In this document: piece by piece, positions 7,914 to 16,892 of the stretch | Numbering within the stretch: position 1 is the first letter of the stretch | How the letters are laid out: every line of letters begins with the position of its first letter | Assembly: GCA_050186725.1 (NCBI GenBank) | Contig: JBFWYG010000011.1 | Span: forward strand, 1 to 64,000 | DNA length: 64,000 nucleotides | Direction: 5' to 3' | Source of the DNA: JADJYF01 sp050186725 | GTDB taxonomy: Bacteria; Pseudomonadota; Gammaproteobacteria; Ga0077536 | The notes under the pieces: model-generated | What the model saw: only the letters and a program-made list of their open reading frames with translations | The model's database searches: none | What the model was told of the DNA's origin: nothing | Position numbers and translations under genes: made by a program

Positions 7914-8633
7914 ATGCGCCTCCTGTCCGGCACCCTGCTCACCCTCGGCCTCACCGTGGCGCTCGCGCACGCGGCCCTGGCGCTCGACGCCCCCACGCCC
8001 TTCACCGCGGTCTACGCCTTGTCCCAGGGCGCGATCTCCTTCGGCACCATGGAGCGCAAGTTCGAGGTCGACGCCGATGGCGCCTATCGCTACACGTCGC
8101 GCATGGAAGCGAGCGGCGTGTTCTCGCTGGTGCGCTCCGACAGCATCGTCGAGGCGAGCAGCGGCGTGCTGCAGGATGGCGAGTTCCGTCCCGAGCACTA
8201 CGACTACCGCAATTCGCGCGGCAACAAGCATTACACGCTGCGTTTCGACTACCCGCAGGCGCGCGTGCTGCGCAGCGACCAGCCCAAGGGCTGGCAGGCC
8301 GCCATGCCGCCCGGCCTCAAGGACAAGCTCGTCTACCAGCTGCAGATGATGGTCGACCTGGCGGCGGCGCCCGAAGCGCTGCGTTACGCCGTGGCCGACA
8401 AGAACAAGCTCAAGGATTACCGCTTCGCGGTGCGTGGCGAGGAAAAGGTCAAGACCGGCAAGGGCCGCTACCGGGCGCTGCGCCTGGAGAAGGGCGACGG
8501 CCCGGGTGAACGGCGCACGGTGGTGTGGTGCGCGCGCGAGCTCGGTTGGCTGCCGGTCAAGGTCGAGTACCACGAGAAGGACGGCGGCGTGACCACCGCC
8601 GTGCTGCGCGCCTTCGAACAACCCAGGCGCTGA
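7914..8633 (+). CDS. DUF3108 family exported protein
   Basis: 239-residue protein with a clear Sec signal peptide (MRLLSGTLLTLGLTVALAHA, cleavage near ALA). The mature region is DUF3108: it begins TPFTAVYALSQGAISFGTMERKFE, contains YTSRMEASGVFSLVRSDSIVE, and ends WCARELGWLPVKVEYHEKDGG. The family is periplasmic, beta-rich, and of unknown function; it may be related to lipid or outer-membrane-associated folds, but I would not assign a role. I chose ATG 7914 because it gives the signal peptide directly; an earlier in-frame start at 7821 overlaps hldE and adds a non-conserved lead. It is convergent with the TPR protein downstream. Confidence 0.85.
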   Translation: MRLLSGTLLTLGLTVALAHAALALDAPTPFTAVYALSQGAISFGTMERKFEVDADGAYRYTSRMEASGVFSLVRSDSIVEASSGVLQDGEFRPEHYDYRNSRGNKHYTLRFDYPQARVLRSDQPKGWQAAMPPGLKDKLVYQLQMMVDLAAAPEALRYAVADKNKLKDYRFAVRGEEKVKTGKGRYRALRLEKGDGPGERRTVVWCARELGWLPVKVEYHEKDGGVTTAVLRAFEQPRR

Positions 8634-8649
8634 GCGCCGTGCCGCGCGC

Positions 8650-11481
8650 CTAGCCGCGCCCCAGCCTGTTCAGCAGCTTCTCCGCGTCGGCACGCAGTGC
8701 GAATCGCGCATGCTTCGCCAGCAGCGCCTTGACCAGCGCGCGCGCTTCGGCCGCATGCTCGGTGTCCGCCAGCGCGATGGCGAGATGGCAGCCGATGTCG
8801 GGATTGTCCGGCGCCAGTTCCGCCGCCTTGCGCAGCAGTTCCAGGCCCTGCTCACGCTGCCCCCGCTGGAACAGGATCCAGGCATAGGTATCCACCACCG
8901 CGGCTTCGCGCGGCGCGCGCTCATAGGCGCGTCTGCCGGCATCGGTGGCGCGCTCGTCGCCGTTCTCGAAGTACAGCCAGGCCAGGTTGTTGAGTGCCAC
9001 GGCCTGCTCGGGGGCCTTGGCCAGGATCTGTTCATAGGCCGCGATCGCACCGTCTCGCTCGCCCTGCTCCTGCAGGGTGCTGGCGAGCGCGAGCCGCACA
9101 TCGAGATCGTCCGGATGCTGGGCCAGCCAGTCGGCGAGCCGATTGGAGGTCTGCCCCGCCGCGCGCTCGCTGCGTTCGAGCTTGACCAGCCGGCCGGCAT
9201 TGGGCTGCCTTTCCAGGGCGCGCGCATAGGCCGCGCGGGCAGCGGCGCCGTCGCCGCGCACCTGGGCGATGTCACCCGCCAGTTCGTCACCGGCGGCGGC
9301 GGCCTCGGGCGCGGCCTGCAGCGTCTTGGCGATACGCTCGGCCGCGGCGAAGTCTTTGTCGGCGAGCGCCAGGTGGGCCAGGGCGGTCTGCGCTGGTACG
9401 TGGGTCGGTGCCTTGGCGGTGATGCGCCGCAGCGCCGCCAGCAGGCCAGCCTCGTCCCGCGCCAGGCGACTGGCGCGCGCGACCCGCTCGAGCGCCTGGA
9501 GGTTGTCCGGATCCCTCGCCAGCAGCGCCCGCGCGCCTTCCAGTCCCGCGGCGTGGTCGCCCAGGTCCAGCATCGCGTCGGCGTATTCCAACTGCACCAC
9601 CGGCTGGAAGGGCGCGAGTTTCCACGCCTCGCGCGCCGGCGCCTCGGCCAGCGTCGCCTTGCCCTGGCTGCGATACAGGCGCGACAGCAGCACGCGCGGC
9701 TGCACCGCGTCGGCGTGTTCCTTGCGCGCCTCCAGCCAGAGCTCTTCCGCGCGCTTGGCGTCGCCGTCGGCGATCGCCAGCCCGGCCAGACCGAGCAGCG
9801 CCAGCAGGTGCTTTGGTTCGCGCGCCTCGATCGCTGCAAACTCGGCGCGGGCCGCGGTGCGGTCGCCGCGCCTCAGCGCCTGGCGGGCGAGGTTGACGTG
9901 GGCGACGTGGAAATCGGCGTCGGCCGCCAGCGCCGTGCGATAGGCCTCGGTCGCGCCGGCTTCGTCGCCACTCGCCTCGCGCTGGTAGCCGAGGAGATTG
10001 TGCGCGAGCGCGTTGCCGGGCGCGGCATCGACGAACGCCTGCGCCTCTGCGCGCGCTTCATCGACCCGCTTCTGGCCGGTCAGCGCCAATACCAGCAGCG
10101 CCCGCGCCTGGCCGAAGTCCGGAGCGTCCGCGACCACCTTGCGCAGCTCGCCGATGGCCTCGTCCACCGCCCCGGTGCCGAGCTTGCCGAGTGCGGCGGC
10201 GGTGCGGATGGGCGCGGAATCCGGCGCCAGGGCCGCGGCGCGACTGAGCTGCACCTCGGCATCCTGGTACTTGCCGTGCTTGAGATAGGCGGTGCCGAGC
10301 AGCGCGAGCGCGGCCGGGTTGTCCGCGTCCTTGCCCTGCCCGCCCTCGATGCCGAGCGCCTCCAGCCCGTCGAGCCGGCCGCTGGCCAGCCGTATGGCGC
10401 CCAGCATGCGCTGCGCCGACTGGTCCGCCGGCGCGACCTCGAGCAGCTGCAGGGCAAACTCTTCGGCGCGGGTGTAGGCGCCCAGCGCGAAATTGAGACG
10501 CGCGCCCATGGCAAGGGCCACCGGTTCCTTGGGCAACACGTGCAGCACCTTGTTGAGGGCGACGAGCGCCTGCTCGGGATCCTTGCGCGCCTCCGCGATC
10601 CGCGCGCGCAGCAGGTTGACCCGCGGATCGTCGGCGCCAGCCTCGCCGGTCTCGTCCAGCCGGGCGGCGGCCCCTGCCGTGTCGTTCGCGGCCAGCAGGG
10701 CCTCTGCCAGGCCAAGCAACGCGCCGGTGTCGCGCGGCGCGAGCGCGAGCGCGCGCTCGAACGCGGTCCGTGCGGCGGCCGCGTCCTGCGCCTGCAGTTC
10801 GATGACGCCCTTGAGCGCCCACAGGCCCGCGTCCTTGTCGTCAGTGGCGAGCAGCGCGCTGGCTTCGCGACGCGCCGCGTCGAGCTCACCGCGCGCGAGC
10901 TGCACCCGCGCCAGGCCCAGGCGCGCCTCGCGCAGCTCCGGCCGCGCGGCCACCGCCGCGGCGAACTCGCGCTCCGCGTCGGCGAACTGGCCACGGGCGA
11001 AGGCCAGCGAGCCGCGCAGCAGTTTCCAATCGGCCGACCCCTCGATGGCATGCAGCGCGATCTCGCCCTCGGCCTCGTCCAGCTTGCCGAGCAGCAACTG
11101 GGCTCGTGCGACGCCGAGCGCGATGGTCTGATCCTCGAGGCCGACTTCGCGCGCCTTGCCGAACTCCTTCAGCGCGCCGGCGGCGTTGCCGCGTTCCAGG
11201 TAGCTGCGGCCGAGCAGCAGGCGCGCCTCGGCATGCTCGCTCTCGCGCGCCAGCAGGGCGCGAAGGTCTACCTCGGCGGCCGCATAGTCGCGCCGCTCGA
11301 AAGCCCCACGCGCGCGCTCGAACAGCGCCGCCGGATCGTTGGCCTGCCGGTGCTGGACGACCCAGGTGAGGCCGCCCGCGAGCGCCACGACGACCACCGC
11401 CAGCGCCACGTACCAGCGCCGACGACGCGTGCGCGCGCGCTGCTCGCGGCGGGATTGCCGACCGTCCGTAGTCGCGTCCAT
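8650..11481 (-). CDS. Large membrane-anchored TPR-repeat protein, PrsT-like
   Basis: 943 residues. A basic N-terminus (RTRRRR) is followed by one transmembrane segment (WYVALAVVVVALAGGLTWVV, about residues 23-42), then TPR repeats run nearly to the end, with recurring patterns such as AEARLLLGRSYLERGN and AVALNNLAWLYFENGD. The length, single anchor and repeat pattern resemble the PEP-CTERM/exosortase-associated TPR protein PrsT; that link is inference, and unlike typical PrsT there is no lipobox. A VPLP-type PEP-CTERM protein does occur at 62939-63652, but no exosortase is in the window. Most of the chain should be periplasmic and act as a scaffold. The start ATG lies 3 bases after the dsbC stop, so the two genes are probably co-transcribed. 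Confidence 0.72.
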   Translation of the reverse strand: MDATTDGRQSRREQRARTRRRRWYVALAVVVVALAGGLTWVVQHRQANDPAALFERARGAFERRDYAAAEVDLRALLARESEHAEARLLLGRSYLERGNAAGALKEFGKAREVGLEDQTIALGVARAQLLLGKLDEAEGEIALHAIEGSADWKLLRGSLAFARGQFADAEREFAAAVAARPELREARLGLARVQLARGELDAARREASALLATDDKDAGLWALKGVIELQAQDAAAARTAFERALALAPRDTGALLGLAEALLAANDTAGAAARLDETGEAGADDPRVNLLRARIAEARKDPEQALVALNKVLHVLPKEPVALAMGARLNFALGAYTRAEEFALQLLEVAPADQSAQRMLGAIRLASGRLDGLEALGIEGGQGKDADNPAALALLGTAYLKHGKYQDAEVQLSRAAALAPDSAPIRTAAALGKLGTGAVDEAIGELRKVVADAPDFGQARALLVLALTGQKRVDEARAEAQAFVDAAPGNALAHNLLGYQREASGDEAGATEAYRTALAADADFHVAHVNLARQALRRGDRTAARAEFAAIEAREPKHLLALLGLAGLAIADGDAKRAEELWLEARKEHADAVQPRVLLSRLYRSQGKATLAEAPAREAWKLAPFQPVVQLEYADAMLDLGDHAAGLEGARALLARDPDNLQALERVARASRLARDEAGLLAALRRITAKAPTHVPAQTALAHLALADKDFAAAERIAKTLQAAPEAAAAGDELAGDIAQVRGDGAAARAAYARALERQPNAGRLVKLERSERAAGQTSNRLADWLAQHPDDLDVRLALASTLQEQGERDGAIAAYEQILAKAPEQAVALNNLAWLYFENGDERATDAGRRAYERAPREAAVVDTYAWILFQRGQREQGLELLRKAAELAPDNPDIGCHLAIALADTEHAAEARALVKALLAKHARFALRADAEKLLNRLGRG

Positions 11482-11484
11482 GGC

Positions 11485-12213
11485 TCAGAGCTTGCCGTCG
11501 TCCACCATGCGGATCAACTCCTCGGCGGGCAGGTAGCCGCCGATGTGCTTGCCTTCCTCGGTATAGACCGCCGGGGTGCCGGTCACGCCCATGGCGTTCC
11601 CCAGTTCGAATTCCTCGGCCACCGGGCTGTCGCACTCGGGCGAATCGACGCGCTTGCCGAGCTTGGCCTGGGTGATGGCCTGCTGGCGGTCCGCGGCGCA
11701 CCACACGGCAGCTGCCTTCTGGAACGACTCGCCCTTCAGCCCGGTGCGCGGAAAGGCCAGGTAACGGACGGCGATGCCGCCGGCGTTCAGTTTGCCCACT
11801 TCGCCGTGCATCTTGCGGCAATAACCGCAATCAATGTCGGTGAACACGTAGAGCGTCCTGCGCGCCTTGCCCTGCCTGGCCGGGAACTCGATGTAGCGAT
11901 CCGCGGGCAGCTCGGCCAGCACCTGCTTGCGGGCCAGAGCGCGGCGCTGATCGGAGACGTTGACCTTGTTCTCGATGTCGATGACATCGCCGTGCACCAC
12001 GTAGCGCCCGTCGCCGCTTACGTAGAACAGCGAGGCGCCGATCATCACTTCGTACAGACCGGCCAACGGCGCCGGGGTGATGGCGGAAATGTGGTCCTTG
12101 GGGAACAGCTTGGCCAGCCGCGCGGCCAGCTTGTCGGTGACTTCATCGGCGATCGCCGCGCCGGCCTGCGCCATCAGCAGCGCCGCGCAGGCGGCTGTCA
12201 GAATTCGATTCAT
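11485..12213 (-). CDS. dsbC: Thiol:disulfide isomerase DsbC
   Basis: 242-residue periplasmic disulfide isomerase. A signal peptide (MNRILTAACAALLMAQAGAA) precedes the dimerisation domain (residues about 22-80, ISAITPAPLAGLYEVMIG) and a thioredoxin domain with the active site C129-G-Y-C132 (FTDIDCGYCRKMH). A cis-Pro motif occurs in VTGTPAVYTEEG, and a second Cys pair (VWCAAD and PECDSP) matches the structural disulfide of DsbC. ATG 12213 is preferred over an upstream in-frame ATG because GAGGGA lies 7 bases before it and it begins the signal peptide. It is the first gene of a pair with the TPR protein. Confidence 0.93.
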   Translation of the reverse strand: MNRILTAACAALLMAQAGAAIADEVTDKLAARLAKLFPKDHISAITPAPLAGLYEVMIGASLFYVSGDGRYVVHGDVIDIENKVNVSDQRRALARKQVLAELPADRYIEFPARQGKARRTLYVFTDIDCGYCRKMHGEVGKLNAGGIAVRYLAFPRTGLKGESFQKAAAVWCAADRQQAITQAKLGKRVDSPECDSPVAEEFELGNAMGVTGTPAVYTEEGKHIGGYLPAEELIRMVDDGKL

Positions 12214-12314
12214 GCGGGTCCCTCGACGCTCGTGGCGACGGATTGTAGTGAGCCGGGGGTTACGACACCACGAGTGCGACACCGGTTCGCGCGTGGCGGG
12301 CCGTGCGCCCGTTC

Positions 12315-12343
12315 CCAGTTTGTGCTGCGGCGCATACTATAAT
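12315..12343 (+). promoter_or_regulatory. Probable promoter of the kinase-ATPase pair
   Basis: A perfect TATAAT at 12338-12343 sits in a locally AT-richer spot 65 bases before the kinase ATG. The -35 position (about 12315-12320, CCAGTT) is weak, so an activator or extended contact may be needed. Confidence 0.42.
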
Positions 12344-12407
12344 CCTCACAGGGAGTGGGCCGCGTTGGGTGGAGCCCGCGCGGAAGCCAGAGCCGACAAG
12401 CACGGGC

Positions 12408-13718
12408 ATGAGCGTCACCGACATCGACAACCTGGAAGGTTCCACGCTCGGCAAGTACCAGATCGTCCGCCGCATCGGCGCGGGCAACATGGCCACCGTC
12501 TACATGGGTCACGACCCCTTCATCGACCGCCCGGTGGCGGTCAAGGTCGCCAAACCGGACCCGAGTGGCGACGGCGAGGCCAGCGAGTTCTACAAGCAGC
12601 TGTTCTTCAACGAAGCCCAGACCGCCGGGCTGCTCAAGCACCCCAACATCACCGCCATCTACGACGCCGGGGTCGACCGCGAGCACTACTACATCGTAAT
12701 GGAGTACGTGCATGGCGGGGACACGCTCGACGGCTACACCGGCATCAACGAACTGCTGCCGCTCGGCACGGTCACCGCCCTGCTCTACCAGTGCGCCATG
12801 GCGCTGGACTATGCGCACAAGAAGGGCGTGGTGCATCGTGACATCAAGCCGCGCAACATCCTGCTGACCGAGGATCGCGAGGCCAAGATCACCGATTTCG
12901 GCGTGGCCGTCGCGCCGGGTCTGCACAGCCGCGTCTCTCCCCAGCACGCGGGCTCGCCGCTGTACATGTCCCCCGAGCAGGTCAGGCGCGAGGCGCCGGT
13001 GTCGCAGAGCGACCTGTTCTCGCTCGGCGTGGTGGCCTACGAACTCCTCACCGGCCGCCATCCGTTTCATGGCGAGAACATCGACGCCATCGAATACCGG
13101 ATCCAGCACACCACGCCGCTGCCGCTGCGCGAACTGCGCGGCGACGTGCCGCAGATCTACCAGCGCATCATCGACAAGGCGCTGGCCAAGAAGGCCCGCA
13201 ACCGCTACAAGTCCGGGCTCGACATGGCCGGCGACATCGCGCTGGTATTCGATTTTCTCAAGCAGCCGGCTTTTCGCCTCACCCAGCAGGAGAAGTACCA
13301 GCAGATCGAGAACCTGCACTTCTTCCGCGACTTTCACGACAGCGACCTGTGGGAGCTGATCAACGCCGCCGAATGGCTCAGGCTCGCGCAGGACAGCGAG
13401 ATCGTCCAGGAAGGCCAGGCCGAAACCGCGTTCTACGTGCTGGTGGCGGGCGAGGTGGCGGTACGCAAGAGCGGCCGCGAAATCGTGCGTCTCTACCCCG
13501 GCGACTGCTTCGGCGAGATGGGCCTGGTGTCGCGCCGACCACGGACCGCGAGCATCGTCGCGATCACCGACATCACGGTGATGAAGCTGCGCGACGTGGT
13601 GGTCGACCGCACCTCGATCAACTGCCAGCTCAAGTTCCAGCGCCGCTTCTTGACGGCGCTCATCGAACGGCTGGAGCACGCGACGGAGCGCATCGCGACG
13701 GTCGACGAGGACGACTGA
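12408..13718 (+). CDS. Ser/Thr protein kinase with C-terminal cyclic-nucleotide-binding domain
   Basis: 436 residues. Residues about 17-280 form a complete Hanks-type kinase: GAGNMATVY loop, VAVK Lys46, HRDIKPRN with Asp145, DFG with Asp163, and the SPLYMSPEQ segment. Residues about 330-430 are a cNMP-binding domain: EIVQEGQAETAFYVL, then GDCFGEMGLVSRRPRTAS, which keeps the Glu and Arg of the phosphate-binding cassette. No transmembrane segment is seen, so the kinase should be cytoplasmic, possibly gated by cAMP, cGMP or c-di-GMP. The in-frame start at 12303 lies before the -10 element, so ATG 12408 was chosen. Only 13 bases separate it from the GspE-type ATPase, which is the most likely partner or target. 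Confidence 0.88.
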   Translation: MSVTDIDNLEGSTLGKYQIVRRIGAGNMATVYMGHDPFIDRPVAVKVAKPDPSGDGEASEFYKQLFFNEAQTAGLLKHPNITAIYDAGVDREHYYIVMEYVHGGDTLDGYTGINELLPLGTVTALLYQCAMALDYAHKKGVVHRDIKPRNILLTEDREAKITDFGVAVAPGLHSRVSPQHAGSPLYMSPEQVRREAPVSQSDLFSLGVVAYELLTGRHPFHGENIDAIEYRIQHTTPLPLRELRGDVPQIYQRIIDKALAKKARNRYKSGLDMAGDIALVFDFLKQPAFRLTQQEKYQQIENLHFFRDFHDSDLWELINAAEWLRLAQDSEIVQEGQAETAFYVLVAGEVAVRKSGREIVRLYPGDCFGEMGLVSRRPRTASIVAITDITVMKLRDVVVDRTSINCQLKFQRRFLTALIERLEHATERIATVDEDD

Positions 13719-13731
13719 GGCGCCCCACCCG

Positions 13732-15513
13732 ATGGCCACCCGGCTCGATCCACCCGGCGCGCGCGGCAACCTGACGCTGGAGACGGTGGTCGGCCTGCTC
13801 GAGGCGCAGCGCGTGCTGAGCGCCTCGCAGGTCGCGCAGATCCGCAAGTCCGTCAATCCAGATGACGATCGGCACCCGTTCCTGCAGCTGGCCGACCTCG
13901 GCCTGCGCAGCAGTGGCGCGCAAGGCGAACCGCTCGGTCTCGAGGCGGTGACGCGCCTGGTGGCCGACGCCACCGGCCTGCCCTACTTCCGCATCGATCC
14001 CCTGAAGATCAACGTCGAGGCCGTCACCGGCCTGGTGTCGCAGGCCTATGCCACGCGCTTCCGCTTCCTGCCGGTCGTGGTCAACGAACAGGAAGTGACC
14101 ATCGCCACCGCCGAGCCCTTCGCCAACGACTGGGAACCGGAGATCGCGCGCGTGCTGAAGCGCGCCGTGCGGCGGGTGCTGGCCAACCCGCGGGACATCG
14201 AGCGCTACCTGCGCGAGTTCTACGGCGTGAGTCGCTCGATCTCGGGCGCCACCAACAAGTCCGGCCTCAGCCCGCGCAGCCTGGTGAACAACTTCGAGCA
14301 GTTGACCGAGCTCGGCAACATCGGCGAGCCGGACGCCAACGACCGGCACATCGTGCACCTGGTGGACTGGCTGCTGCAGTACGCCTTCGAGCAGCGCGCG
14401 AGCGACATCCACATCGAACCGCGGCGCGAGCAGAGCAACATCCGCTTTCGCATCGACGGCGTGCTGCATCTCATCCACCAGCTGCCGACCGCGGTCATCG
14501 GCGCGATTACCAGCCGGGTGAAATCCCTCGGTCGCATGGACGTCGCCGACAAGCGTCGTCCGCAGGATGGCCGTGTGCGTACACGCGTGCCCAACGGCCA
14601 GGAGGTCGAACTGCGGCTCTCGACCATGCCCACCACCTTCGGCGAGAAGCTGGTGATGCGCATCTTCGATCCGGACAAGCTCGCACAGCCCTTCGAGCAG
14701 CTGGGCTTCACGCCGCATGACCTCGGCCTGTGGAACGAAATGACTTCCCAGCCGCACGGCGTGATGCTGGTCACCGGCCCGACCGGCTCGGGCAAGACCA
14801 CCACGCTCTATTCGGCGCTGAAGCGTCTCGCGCGCCCCGAGATCAACGTCTGCACCATCGAAGATCCGATCGAGATGGTCGAGCCGCAGTTCAACCAGAT
14901 GCAGGTGCAGCCGGCGCTGGACATCGACTTCGCGGCCGGCGTGCGCACCCTGCTGCGCCAGGATCCGGACATCATCATGGTCGGCGAGATACGCGATCGC
15001 GAGACCGCCGACGTGGCCATCCAGGCGGCGCTGACCGGTCACCTGGTGCTCTCCACCCTGCACACCAACGACGCGCCGTCGGCCGTGACGCGCCTGATGG
15101 ACATCGGCGTGCAGCCCTTCCTGATCAGCGCGACCCTGCTCGGCGTGGTGGCGCAGCGCCTCGTGCGCACGCTGTGCCCGCTGTGCAAGCGACCAGGGGC
15201 GGTGTTGCCCGACGCCTGGCAGGCGCTGGTCACGCCTCATCGCGTGCCGCTGCCGACCAAGGTCATGGCGCCCCAGGGTTGCGACGACTGTCGTCACACC
15301 GGCTATCGCGGTCGCGTCGGCATCTACGAGATCATGCGGTTGAACGAGGCGCTCAGCCAGATGATCAAGCCCGAACTGCACGCCGCCCAGCTGCGCCACG
15401 CGGCACTGAAGAACGGCATGCGACCGCTGCGCCTCGCCGGCGCGATCAAGGTGGGCGACGGGCTCTCAACCCTTGAGGAAGTGCTATCCGTGGTGCCGGC
15501 GCCGGAGCGCTGA
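13732..15513 (+). CDS. GspE/PilB-family type II secretion/type IV pilus assembly ATPase
   Basis: 593 residues. An N-terminal MshE-type domain (about residues 20-160, RLVADATGLPYFRIDPLKIN) is followed by the ATPase core: SDIHIEPRREQSNIRFRIDG, Walker A GPTGSGKTTTLY near residues 348-359, Asp box TIEDPIEMVE, Walker B LLRQDPDIIMVGEIRD, and the His box TGHLVLSTLHTND. A zinc-binding pair of CxxC motifs (CPLC near 482 and CDDC near 517) is typical of GspE and PilB rather than PilT. No other secretion or pilus genes are nearby, so it is an orphan linked instead to the upstream kinase. It could power a T2SS or pilus encoded elsewhere, or serve a distinct nucleotide-sensing machine. Confidence 0.9.
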   Translation: MATRLDPPGARGNLTLETVVGLLEAQRVLSASQVAQIRKSVNPDDDRHPFLQLADLGLRSSGAQGEPLGLEAVTRLVADATGLPYFRIDPLKINVEAVTGLVSQAYATRFRFLPVVVNEQEVTIATAEPFANDWEPEIARVLKRAVRRVLANPRDIERYLREFYGVSRSISGATNKSGLSPRSLVNNFEQLTELGNIGEPDANDRHIVHLVDWLLQYAFEQRASDIHIEPRREQSNIRFRIDGVLHLIHQLPTAVIGAITSRVKSLGRMDVADKRRPQDGRVRTRVPNGQEVELRLSTMPTTFGEKLVMRIFDPDKLAQPFEQLGFTPHDLGLWNEMTSQPHGVMLVTGPTGSGKTTTLYSALKRLARPEINVCTIEDPIEMVEPQFNQMQVQPALDIDFAAGVRTLLRQDPDIIMVGEIRDRETADVAIQAALTGHLVLSTLHTNDAPSAVTRLMDIGVQPFLISATLLGVVAQRLVRTLCPLCKRPGAVLPDAWQALVTPHRVPLPTKVMAPQGCDDCRHTGYRGRVGIYEIMRLNEALSQMIKPELHAAQLRHAALKNGMRPLRLAGAIKVGDGLSTLEEVLSVVPAPER

Positions 15514-15516
15514 AGC

Positions 15517-16413
15517 TCAGCCGCGCGGATGATGAGCCGCGTGCAGCGCCTTCAGGCGCTCGGCCGCGACGTAGGTGTAGATCTGGGTGGTCGAGATATC
15601 GCTGTGACCGAGCAGCATCTGCACCACGCGCAGGTCGGCGCCGTGGTTCAAGAGATGGGTCGCGAAGGCGTGGCGCAACGTGTGCGGTGACAGCGTGGTG
15701 CGAATGCCCGCGACGAGCGCGTAACGCTTGATCAGGTACCAGAAGGCCTGGCGGGTCATGCCCGCGCCGCGCTGGGTCGGGAACAGCGCGCGCGTGGCAC
15801 GGCCGCGCGTGAGTTCCGGACGCGCGCTGGCGGCATAACGCGTCAGCCAGTCCAGCGCCTCCTCGCCGAGCGGCACCAGCCGTTCCTTGCTGCCCTTGCC
15901 CGTGACCCGCACCACGCCCTGGCGCAGGTTGACCTGGGCCTGCTCCAGGCTCACCAGTTCGCTGACCCGCAGGCCGGTCGCGTACAGCACCTCCAGCATC
16001 GCGCGATCGCGCAGGCCGAGCGCGGTATCGACGCGAGGCGCGGTGAGCAGCGCCTCGACGTCCTGTTCGCTCATGGTCTTGGGCAGGGCGCGCCCCAGGC
16101 GCGGCGCGGCCAGGCGCAGGGTGGGGTCAGCCCCGCGCAGACCTTCGCGCAGCAGGTACCGGTAGTAGCGCCGCATGCTGGACAGGCGCCGCGCCTTGGT
16201 GCGCGCGGCGAGGCCGTCCGCCTGGCCGAGAAAATCGAAGAGGTCGGCCTCGCTGGCGGCCTCGAGGGTCGAACCCCGCTGCGCGAGAAACGCGGCAAGG
16301 CGTTCCAGGTCGCTGCGATAGGCGGTCTGGGAATGGGCGCCGAGACCGTACTCCACCCACAGGTGATCGATGAAGCGCGCGAGGAGATCGGCGGTCGGCT
16401 TGACGGCGCTCAA
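15517..16413 (-). CDS. xerD: Tyrosine recombinase XerD
   Basis: 298-residue site-specific recombinase that acts with XerC at dif to resolve chromosome dimers. The N-terminal SAM-like core-binding domain begins FIDHLWVEYGLGAHSQTAYRSD as a separate region, and the catalytic domain shows all residues: Arg in ATGLRVSELVSL, Lys in TGKGSKERLVPL, His-xx-Arg in SPHTLRHAFATHLL, His in LLGHSDIS and Tyr in TTQIYTYV. The length and the C-terminal tail LKALHAAHHPRG match XerD closely. It is isolated between convergent gspE-like and divergent glutaredoxin-like genes, which argues for the housekeeping enzyme rather than an integrase of a mobile element. Confidence 0.93.
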   Translation of the reverse strand: MSAVKPTADLLARFIDHLWVEYGLGAHSQTAYRSDLERLAAFLAQRGSTLEAASEADLFDFLGQADGLAARTKARRLSSMRRYYRYLLREGLRGADPTLRLAAPRLGRALPKTMSEQDVEALLTAPRVDTALGLRDRAMLEVLYATGLRVSELVSLEQAQVNLRQGVVRVTGKGSKERLVPLGEEALDWLTRYAASARPELTRGRATRALFPTQRGAGMTRQAFWYLIKRYALVAGIRTTLSPHTLRHAFATHLLNHGADLRVVQMLLGHSDISTTQIYTYVAAERLKALHAAHHPRG

Positions 16414-16507
16414 TCGATTACTCTATCCGGCGAGACAGCCGGCACCTTAGCAAATTGCCGGCGGTGTGGAATCAAGGGCGCCCTGCCCAGTCGCGGAGAC
16501 CATCATC

Positions 16508-16867
16508 ATGCTCGATTCCTGGTTCACCCCCACCGGCGGCAACGGCGGCTCCGCCGTCGAGCGCAGTCCCGAGCAGCAGGCGCGGGTCGACGCCGAGACC
16601 GCGTCTCTCGCGCTCTATCACTACGAGTCATGCATGTTCTGCGCGCGGGTGCGCCGCGCCATCGCGCGGCTCAAGCTGAACATCGAGCTGCGCGACATCC
16701 TGCGGGACGCTGGCCACCGTCGCGAGCTGGAGGCCGGCGGCGGACGGAGCACGGTGCCGTGCATGAAGATTGGGGAGGGTCAGAACGCGACGTGGATGTA
16801 CGAGTCGGCCGACATCGTCGCGTGGCTGGAGAAGAAATTCAGCGGGTCCGGCGACGCGGCGTCTTGA
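16508..16867 (+). CDS. Glutaredoxin-fold protein with N-terminal extension
   Basis: 119 residues. After a 35-residue Gly/Pro/Ser-rich lead, a glutaredoxin/GST-N type thioredoxin fold begins at LALYHYESCMFCARVRRAI with a dithiol C42-x-x-C45, continues ELRDILRDAGHRRELEAGG, and has the TVPCM cis-Pro site followed by MYESADIVAWLEKKF. This is the layout of small glutaredoxin-like proteins common in Gammaproteobacteria. ATG 16508 is supported by GGAG at 16495-16498; an in-frame ATG at 16466 has no such site. The reduction partner is unknown. It is divergent from xerD and convergent with rplS. Confidence 0.8.
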   Translation: MLDSWFTPTGGNGGSAVERSPEQQARVDAETASLALYHYESCMFCARVRRAIARLKLNIELRDILRDAGHRRELEAGGGRSTVPCMKIGEGQNATWMYESADIVAWLEKKFSGSGDAAS

Positions 16868-16892
16868 GCCGCGTCGCGGACAGTGCGCGCCG

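Noticed and set aside
8710..12342. 1210-codon plus-strand frame opposite the TPR gene and dsbC
   Set aside because: Its length comes from GC-rich codon structure of the opposite strand; composition is Arg/Gly/Leu shadow and it spans two real genes and a promoter.
12210..15399. Two long minus-strand frames opposite the kinase and ATPase
   Set aside because: His/Gln/Arg-rich antisense shadows without motifs; the plus-strand genes are unambiguous.
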